Shown here: positions 15,900 to 19,101 of the stretch, piece by piece
How the letters are laid out: every line of letters begins with the position of its first letter
Position numbering within the stretch: the stretch's first letter is position 1
Source of the DNA: Faecalicatena sp.
GTDB lineage: Bacteria > Bacillota > Clostridia > Lachnospirales > Lachnospiraceae
NCBI GenBank assembly: GCA_009774255.1
Contig: VSNK01000089.1
Span: 1-19,101, forward strand
DNA: 19,101 bases
Direction of reading: 5' to 3'
Program-made: the position numbers and the translations under genes
The notes under the pieces: generated by a model
Databases searched by the model: none
What the model was told of the DNA's origin: nothing
Seen by the model: only the letters and a program-made list of their open reading frames with translations

Positions 15900-16952
15900 T
15901 CACTTTCTGAACAAATCGCTGTTCTCATCGGCCCAGCACTGCGGATCGGCGGCATAAAAATCTCCGTTTGTTCCTTTTGCAACTGCGGGACAGCCCCTGC
16001 AATGGCTGAGAAGCTTACATTTTGCACATTTACTGAATTTTGTGTATTCCCGGTAACACTCCATATTTGCTACCCATATATCGGCAAGTAGGTTGGTAAA
16101 AATATTACCTACACGACTGTCAGCTACCCGGCGGCAGGCGTAAACTTCACCTGTGGGTAGGATGGTAATATGGCAGTTTCCGCAGTTGCAGCCGCCGTAA
16201 ATCATGCCGTCTTTTGCGTTTTCGGGAATTTTGAACTCTCCCGTTTCATATTCATACAGCGTCCAAAGATGATCCTTTTTGTTAAAGTAAGTATCACAGC
16301 CCTCTGCTTTGTACTCTTTGAATTTCTTATCGCATATCGCAAGCAGGTCACGATATTCCTGCGGCGTCATACTTGCGTCAAGCTCGCCGCCACTGGGGAC
16401 ATAACGGGAAAAAGCAAATACATTCACGCCTGCTTTTACAACTGCGTCGATAATGCCGGGGATTTCCATGCGGTTTGTTTTGGAAACCGTCGTCATCACA
16501 ACACTGCGGATTCCGGCACGGTTAATGCAGCCGATTTTTTCAAGAGTACAGTCGTAAGAGCCGGGTTTCCGGAACCAGTCGTGTGTCTCACGCAGACCGT
16601 CAATTGACAGCTGGTATTTCTCACAGCCGTATGCTTTCAGTTCACGGCAGATCTGATCGTTTAAGTGAAATGGATTTCCGAGAATAGTAAAAGGTATGCT
16701 ATGGGCGTGAAGCAGTTCCAGAAGCCTCCAAAAATCAGGATGCAGAATCGGATCGCCGCCCGTAATATAGAAATAAGGCAGACGGTTATAAACCTCGCAA
16801 AAGTCAAGACAGTTATAAAAAGTATCCTGCATTTGCCGCCAATCCATAGAATCTATCTTTTTGCAGGTATCCCCCGAAAAAATGTAACAGTGCTTGCACC
16901 GCTGATCGCACTCATCTGTAATGTGCCACTGAAAGGAAAAAAATTGCTTCAT
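15900..16952 (-). CDS. Radical SAM/SPASM peptide maturase
   Basis: Radical S-adenosylmethionine enzyme of 350 aa. The 4Fe-4S SAM cluster motif CxxxCxxC is at Cys15, Cys19 and Cys22 (TDECDQRCKHCYI), with GGDP (65-68) as the SAM-binding GGE-type motif. A C-terminal SPASM region holds cysteines for auxiliary clusters: C255, C257, C260, C273, C309, C312, C318, C321 and C339. SPASM enzymes of this length mature ribosomal peptides, for example by Cys-thioether crosslinks. The next gene upstream encodes a Cys-repeat peptide, its likely substrate. I recall the database label 'radical SAM/SPASM, ACGX system' for such pairs, not checked here. Start ATG 16952 has GCGAGG eight bases upstream. A 164-base gap with two hairpins separates it from the peptide gene. 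Confidence 0.93.
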   Translation of the reverse strand: MKQFFSFQWHITDECDQRCKHCYIFSGDTCKKIDSMDWRQMQDTFYNCLDFCEVYNRLPYFYITGGDPILHPDFWRLLELLHAHSIPFTILGNPFHLNDQICRELKAYGCEKYQLSIDGLRETHDWFRKPGSYDCTLEKIGCINRAGIRSVVMTTVSKTNRMEIPGIIDAVVKAGVNVFAFSRYVPSGGELDASMTPQEYRDLLAICDKKFKEYKAEGCDTYFNKKDHLWTLYEYETGEFKIPENAKDGMIYGGCNCGNCHITILPTGEVYACRRVADSRVGNIFTNLLADIWVANMECYREYTKFSKCAKCKLLSHCRGCPAVAKGTNGDFYAADPQCWADENSDLFRK

Positions 16953-17026
16953 TTTGCATGCCTCGCTTCCTCTTGTTTATATAAATCGGTTTAAACGAAA
17001 AAATCGTCTCCGTGTAAGTTTCATAT

Positions 17027-17054
17027 GTTCCCGGCGGGTTTTCCCGCCGGGAAC
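17027..17054. promoter_or_regulatory. Perfect 12-bp GC-rich hairpin in the peptide-maturase gap
   Basis: GTTCCCGGCGGG (17027-17038) and CCCGCCGGGAAC (17043-17054) are perfect complements around a TTTT (plus) or AAAA (minus) loop. No T-run follows on either strand (ATATGAAAC on the minus strand), so this is not a standard terminator. In the minus-strand mRNA it would sit between the peptide and maturase coding regions, where it could limit or protect part of the message. Confidence 0.7.
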
Positions 17055-17089
17055 AGCTTTGGGATAGACAATGGAACAATTATTCATGA

Positions 17090-17122
17090 CAATAGAAGGC
17101 CCGCAAAGCGGGGATTCTATTG
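17090..17122. promoter_or_regulatory. Hairpin overlapping the end of the peptide gene
   Basis: CAATAGAA (17090-17097) pairs with TTCTATTG (17115-17122), and CCCGC (17100-17104) pairs with GCGGG (17108-17112), with a 2x2 internal mismatch and an AAA loop. On the minus strand the stop codon of the Cys-repeat peptide (17117-17119) lies inside the stem. A T-run is lacking. It may act as an mRNA 3'-end stabiliser or processing point. Confidence 0.6.
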
Positions 17123-17353
17123 TTTGTAGCCGGCGCCGCAAGCAGAACCACACGCAGCAGGCTTCTCTTCCGGTTTGTCGGCTGCACCACAAGCTGCAGG
17201 AGCTTCAGCAGGCTTATCACCAGCGCCACAGGCAGAGCCGCAAGCTGCGGGCTTTTCTTCCGGCTTGTCGTCAGCGCCACAAGCAGAACCACACGCAGCT
17301 GCCGGTGCAGCCTCCATTTTCTTGTTCCATTCAGAAAGATTAGAAAGTGCCAT
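17117..17353 (-). CDS. Cys-repeat (ACGX-type) RiPP precursor peptide
   Basis: Small protein of 78 aa and the probable substrate of the downstream radical SAM/SPASM enzyme. A short leader-like segment (MALSNLSEWNKKMEAAPAA) precedes four Cys blocks: ACGSACGA at 20-27, 37-44 and 67-74, and a shorter ACGA at 54-57. That gives seven Cys (21, 25, 38, 42, 55, 68, 72). The linkers are rich in Asp, Lys, Pro and Glu (DKPEEKPA, DKPAEAPA), so the chain is Ala/Gly/Cys/Pro-rich with little hydrophobic core. No signal peptide, GG leader or cleavage site is obvious. The start at 17353 is set by GGAGGT seven bases upstream (17361-17366); an in-frame ATG at 17368 has no site. Two hairpins follow before the maturase gene. 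The mature product and its function are unknown. Confidence 0.85.
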   Translation of the reverse strand: MALSNLSEWNKKMEAAPAAACGSACGADDKPEEKPAACGSACGAGDKPAEAPAACGAADKPEEKPAACGSACGAGYKQ

Positions 17354-17439
17354 TGTTTTGACCTCCATATAAGTATTCAGCGGGTTTCTTGCCCTCTGTA
17401 TCTATCATTTTACTGATTTTTTTACGCTCCACAAGTACG

Positions 17440-17473
17440 CACCTTTTTATAACCCAGTCACCTTTTTGTAACC
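17440..17473. repeat. Tandem 15-bp direct repeat in the HxlR/peptide intergenic region
   Basis: CACCTTTTTATAACC (17440-17454) and CACCTTTTTGTAACC (17459-17473) agree at 14 of 15 bases and start 19 bases apart, close to two helical turns. They lie about 87 bases upstream of the peptide start codon and 61 bases from the HxlR -35 box. This placement fits paired binding sites for a regulator of the minus-strand peptide operon, possibly HxlR. A clear -35/-10 pair for the peptide gene was not found. Confidence 0.5.
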
Positions 17474-17533
17474 TTTGCGTAGTTATAGGGCTTTTCGAGG
17501 CAAATAAAATTTTTGTGACACGTACAAAACCTA

Positions 17534-17562
17534 TTGATAAACAGAGAATGTTGCAATATAAT
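17534..17562 (+). promoter_or_regulatory. Sigma-A promoter of the HxlR gene
   Basis: TTGATA (17534-17539) and a perfect TATAAT (17557-17562) are separated by exactly 17 bases. Transcription would begin near 17569, leaving a leader of about 45 bases before the HxlR start. This is the best promoter match in the window. Confidence 0.8.
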
Positions 17563-17577
17563 AAGAGTGCAACATTC
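17546..17577. promoter_or_regulatory. Inverted-repeat operator over the HxlR promoter
   Basis: GAATGTTGCA (17546-17555) and TGCAACATTC (17568-17577) are perfect 10-bp arms separated by 12 bases that contain the -10 box. A dimeric repressor bound here would block RNA polymerase. HxlR proteins bind as dimers and often regulate their own gene, so autoregulation is the simplest reading. Confidence 0.7.
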
Positions 17578-17613
17578 AAATATGATGTAATATATTTTGG
17601 GGAGGTTTTCTAT

Positions 17614-17946
17614 ATGCTGACGAAAGACGAAATGCCAGCTTGCCCGGTTGCGACAACCGTACAATTGATTGGAAGCAAATGGAAATTGCTCATTATGCGT
17701 AATCTCCTTGCCCGTCCGTGGCGATTTAACGAATTGAAAAAGAACCTGGAAGGTATCAGTCAAAAAGTATTGACAGACAGCCTCCGCTCTATGGAGGATG
17801 ACGGTATCATCACTCGTACTGTATATCCCGAAGTACCCCCGCGGGTAGAATATGCCTTAAGTGAACTCGGAGAATCCATGCGTCCTATCATCAATTCCAT
17901 GGAAGCGTGGGGCATATCTTACAAAGAAACAATAGCAAATACATAA
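17614..17946 (+). CDS. HxlR-family (DUF24) transcriptional regulator
   Basis: Winged-helix regulator of 110 aa, the normal size for the family. The core reads VQLIGSKWKLLIMRNLLARP, then RFNELKKNLEGISQKVLTDS (the recognition helix with the typical ISxKxLxxxLRxLE pattern), and a wing with RTVYPEVPPRVEYALSELG. Cys10 in MPACPVATT corresponds to the conserved N-terminal Cys that Bacillus YodB and HypR use to sense electrophile or disulfide stress. Start ATG 17614 has GGGGAGG eight bases upstream; the open frame extends upstream but through the promoter. The gene is divergent from the Cys-repeat peptide operon and carries an operator-like repeat over its own promoter. It probably controls both, with thiol or electrophile stress as signal (inference). 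Confidence 0.93.
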   Translation: MLTKDEMPACPVATTVQLIGSKWKLLIMRNLLARPWRFNELKKNLEGISQKVLTDSLRSMEDDGIITRTVYPEVPPRVEYALSELGESMRPIINSMEAWGISYKETIANT

Positions 17947-18023
17947 GCACCGCACTTACAAGACTTTTCTCTGTACCAAAATACTTTTGATTTCACGCAA
18001 CTACAAAATCATAAGCAAAAAGA

Positions 18024-18066
18024 AAAGGCATCTGATGGTATCCAATATCGTCAAATGCCTTTATTT
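18024..18066. terminator. Hairpin terminator after HxlR, probably bidirectional
   Basis: AAAGGCATCTGATG (18024-18037) pairs with CGTCAAATGCCTTT (18049-18062) with one mismatch and an 11-base loop. TTTATTT follows on the plus strand, and the minus strand side is followed by a T-rich TTTTCTTTTT, so it can serve both the HxlR gene and the recombinase remnant facing it. It begins 77 bases after the HxlR stop. Confidence 0.75.
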
Positions 18067-18107
18067 CAGCGGTTTTGCGGTTATTCTGCTCATGCCCTTT
18101 GTATCAA

Positions 18108-18252
18108 TTAAGCGATTTTCATTTCACAATATTCCCGTACAATATCCATCTTCTGAAATTCCGCAAACTTTGTCAGCCGGTCCTTCTGGGTACCCATCCA
18201 CCTGCATCGCCGTAGAAACCCTCATATAGATATAACATTTCTTCCTCTTCAT
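18108..18252 (-). pseudogene. Serine recombinase N-terminal remnant, frameshifted
   Basis: From ATG 18252, with GGGGG eight bases upstream, the minus strand reads MKRKKCYIYMRVSTAMQVDG then Tyr. This is the start of a large serine recombinase with the YxRVSTxxQ catalytic-Ser motif. After about 18190 the sequence continues in another frame as QKDRLTKFAEFQKMDIVREY then C, the next conserved part, and stops at TAA 18108. About ten bases of the expected DGYSLDAQ junction appear lost, giving the frameshift. The rest of the 450-550 aa protein is missing. The start codon overlaps the stop of an upstream 13-codon tail (VDTDVEMKEQGDL). Such recombinases move clostridial integrative elements, so this is a scar of a former element. 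Confidence 0.75.
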
Positions 18253-18271
18253 CACAAATCCCCCTGCTCTT

Positions 18272-18528
18272 TCATCTCCACATCCGTGTCCACAGCGCTA
18301 CCATGATATTCCTCCGGTCCGCCCTCTCAGACAGGATTCCTCCAATGGGGGACAAAAGGATCGTCGGAATCGTCGCTATAGATAAAATCCCCGCGAACAC
18401 AGCCGCCGAACCCGTCACTTCCAATACATACATAGACAGCGCCAGACGCAGGATATAATTGCCAAACAAAGAACTTGCCTGCCCCAGTACAAGGAGCGTA
18501 AAATTTTCGTAAACAGCTTCTGCCCCAT
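18272..18528 (-). pseudogene. MFS transporter N-terminal fragment, frameshifted and cut
   Basis: From ATG 18528 (AGGAG six bases upstream, three bases after the TetR stop) the frame reads MGQKLFTK. One A appears missing from the run at 18504-18507, and the rest continues in the next frame: NFTLLVLGQASSLFGNYILR and on to ILSPIGGILSERADRRNIMV. That is the first two membrane helices and the loop 2-3 motif (GGxLSDRxxRR) of a major facilitator drug-efflux-like permease. Similarity ends near 18293. The remaining ~340 residues are replaced by sequence leading into the serine recombinase remnant. The TetR gene directly upstream was probably its regulator. Confidence 0.75.
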
Positions 18529-18531
18529 CCG

Positions 18532-19101
18532 CTACTCCTTCCTTTCTTCCCTATAGCCTTCCAATATCCTCTCGGTTCGCCCAACCATCTCATCCTCTAT
18601 AATCGGAAGCCCCATTGCCGAAAGAACCTCCGCAACAAACCTGCATTTATGTCGGATTTCCTCCGCATCCGCCGGGAACACGGAGGTCAGCAGCCAGAAA
18701 TTGACAAGAGGCAGCAGTTCAGAAAGCTCTTTTGCGTATTCCGTCCAGATTGAACCGTCACGCCGCCCTTCCTCAATCAGTTCCAGCCATAAAGGAGTCA
18801 GCACCCGCCGGTTCGCCTCCACCGCAGCCGCAAGAATACGCGGATCTTTCAAAATAGGAATTGCCTGCGTACTTATTTCTTCCCGTTCTCCGTCGGCCCT
18901 GTCAAAAGCAAGCACTTCCCGGATCTTCTGCAGTCCGTTCAGGTCCGAACGCCCCCGGACCGCCTCAAAAGGATTATTCTCCAAAAACATCTGATCACCT
19001 AATGCGTGCATGACCTCTTCCTTACTCTGGAAAAACCGGTAAAACATCCCCTTTGCGCCGCCTGCCAGCTCCATAATATCCGTAATGGCAGTTTCCTCAT
19101 A
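18532..19101 (-). CDS. TetR-family regulator, N-terminus beyond the window
   Basis: Minus-strand frame open to the right edge, 189 codons visible. The rightmost part is the second half of a TetR helix-turn-helix: ETAITDIMELAGGAKGMFYR followed by FFQSKEEVM. About 20-30 residues with the first helices lie outside the window, so the internal Met at 19074 is not the start. The C-terminal region is an all-helical ligand domain (EEISTQAIPILKDPRILAAA and following). Its stop is three bases before the MFS start, the usual arrangement of a repressor with its efflux pump. Because that pump is broken, the regulator may have lost its main target. Confidence 0.88.
   Translation of the reverse strand, partial: YEETAITDIMELAGGAKGMFYRFFQSKEEVMHALGDQMFLENNPFEAVRGRSDLNGLQKIREVLAFDRADGEREEISTQAIPILKDPRILAAAVEANRRVLTPLWLELIEEGRRDGSIWTEYAKELSELLPLVNFWLLTSVFPADAEEIRHKCRFVAEVLSAMGLPIIEDEMVGRTERILEGYREERKE

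Noticed and set aside
16977..17024. A 15-codon minus-strand frame, MKLTRRRFFRLNRFI, between peptide and maturase
   Set aside because: Looks like a twin-Arg start but has no ribosome site apart from bases buried in the hairpin stem, and is too short to call a gene.
17120..17300. CRISPR-like or satellite DNA repeat
   Set aside because: The repetition is the coding repeat of the Cys-rich peptide; spacing and length are uneven and there are no unique spacers.
17340..17579. A 79-codon minus-strand frame covering the HxlR/peptide intergenic region
   Set aside because: It runs through the HxlR promoter and operator and overlaps the peptide ribosome site and start; no start site or motif supports it.

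Overview
The window looks like a chromosomal segment from a gut Clostridium-group Firmicute, most likely Lachnospiraceae. The reasons are strong AGGAGG-type ribosome sites, moderate GC content, a reversed-domain GH3 beta-glucosidase, GPH sugar symporters, a GH78-like enzyme, an AraC regulator, and clostridial-type HxlR, SirTM and macrodomain genes. No rRNA, tRNA, CRISPR array or complete transposase was seen.

Region 1 (1-5600, plus strand) is a sugar-use cluster. It holds a 5'-truncated GH3 beta-glucosidase, a GPH symporter, a 29-codon remnant resembling an esterase N-terminus, an AEC permease and an SGNH hydrolase, and it ends at a hairpin terminator. Region 2 (5630-11442) holds an AraC regulator and a second GPH symporter on the minus strand. 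Divergent from the symporter are a GH78-like glycosidase and a translationally coupled polysaccharide deacetylase that is cut short. Together these regions look like a glycan-oligosaccharide import and trimming locus (beta-glucosides or rhamnosides, with deacylation of side groups).

Region 3 (about 11350-12785) is scrambled. It has a 5'-truncated TauE/SafE permease fragment, an intact TetR-family regulator with its terminator, a perfect 34-bp palindrome, and the first codons of a DUF5131 (Gp37/Gp68) gene.

Region 4 (12636-17946) is the most interesting part. An HxlR regulator with a conserved N-terminal Cys is divergent from a minus-strand gene series. In transcription order this is a 78-aa Cys-repeat peptide (ACGSACGA blocks), a radical SAM/SPASM enzyme, a zinc-free MDR oxidoreductase, three decayed or internally deleted genes (unknown, nitroreductase N-terminus, PPOX-ferredoxin), a zinc macrodomain ADP-ribose hydrolase, a class M sirtuin (SirTM) and the DUF5131 remnant. 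The peptide and radical SAM enzyme look like a RiPP precursor and its maturase. The macrodomain/SirTM pair is a reversible protein ADP-ribosylation module. Having both in one co-directional series under a probable redox-sensing HxlR is unusual.

Region 5 (17947-19101) contains a terminator, a frameshifted remnant of a serine recombinase, an MFS gene that is both frameshifted and cut, and a TetR regulator that runs off the right edge. The repeated pattern of genes with a good start and ribosome site but a lost 3' part suggests a deletion-prone or formerly mobile region.
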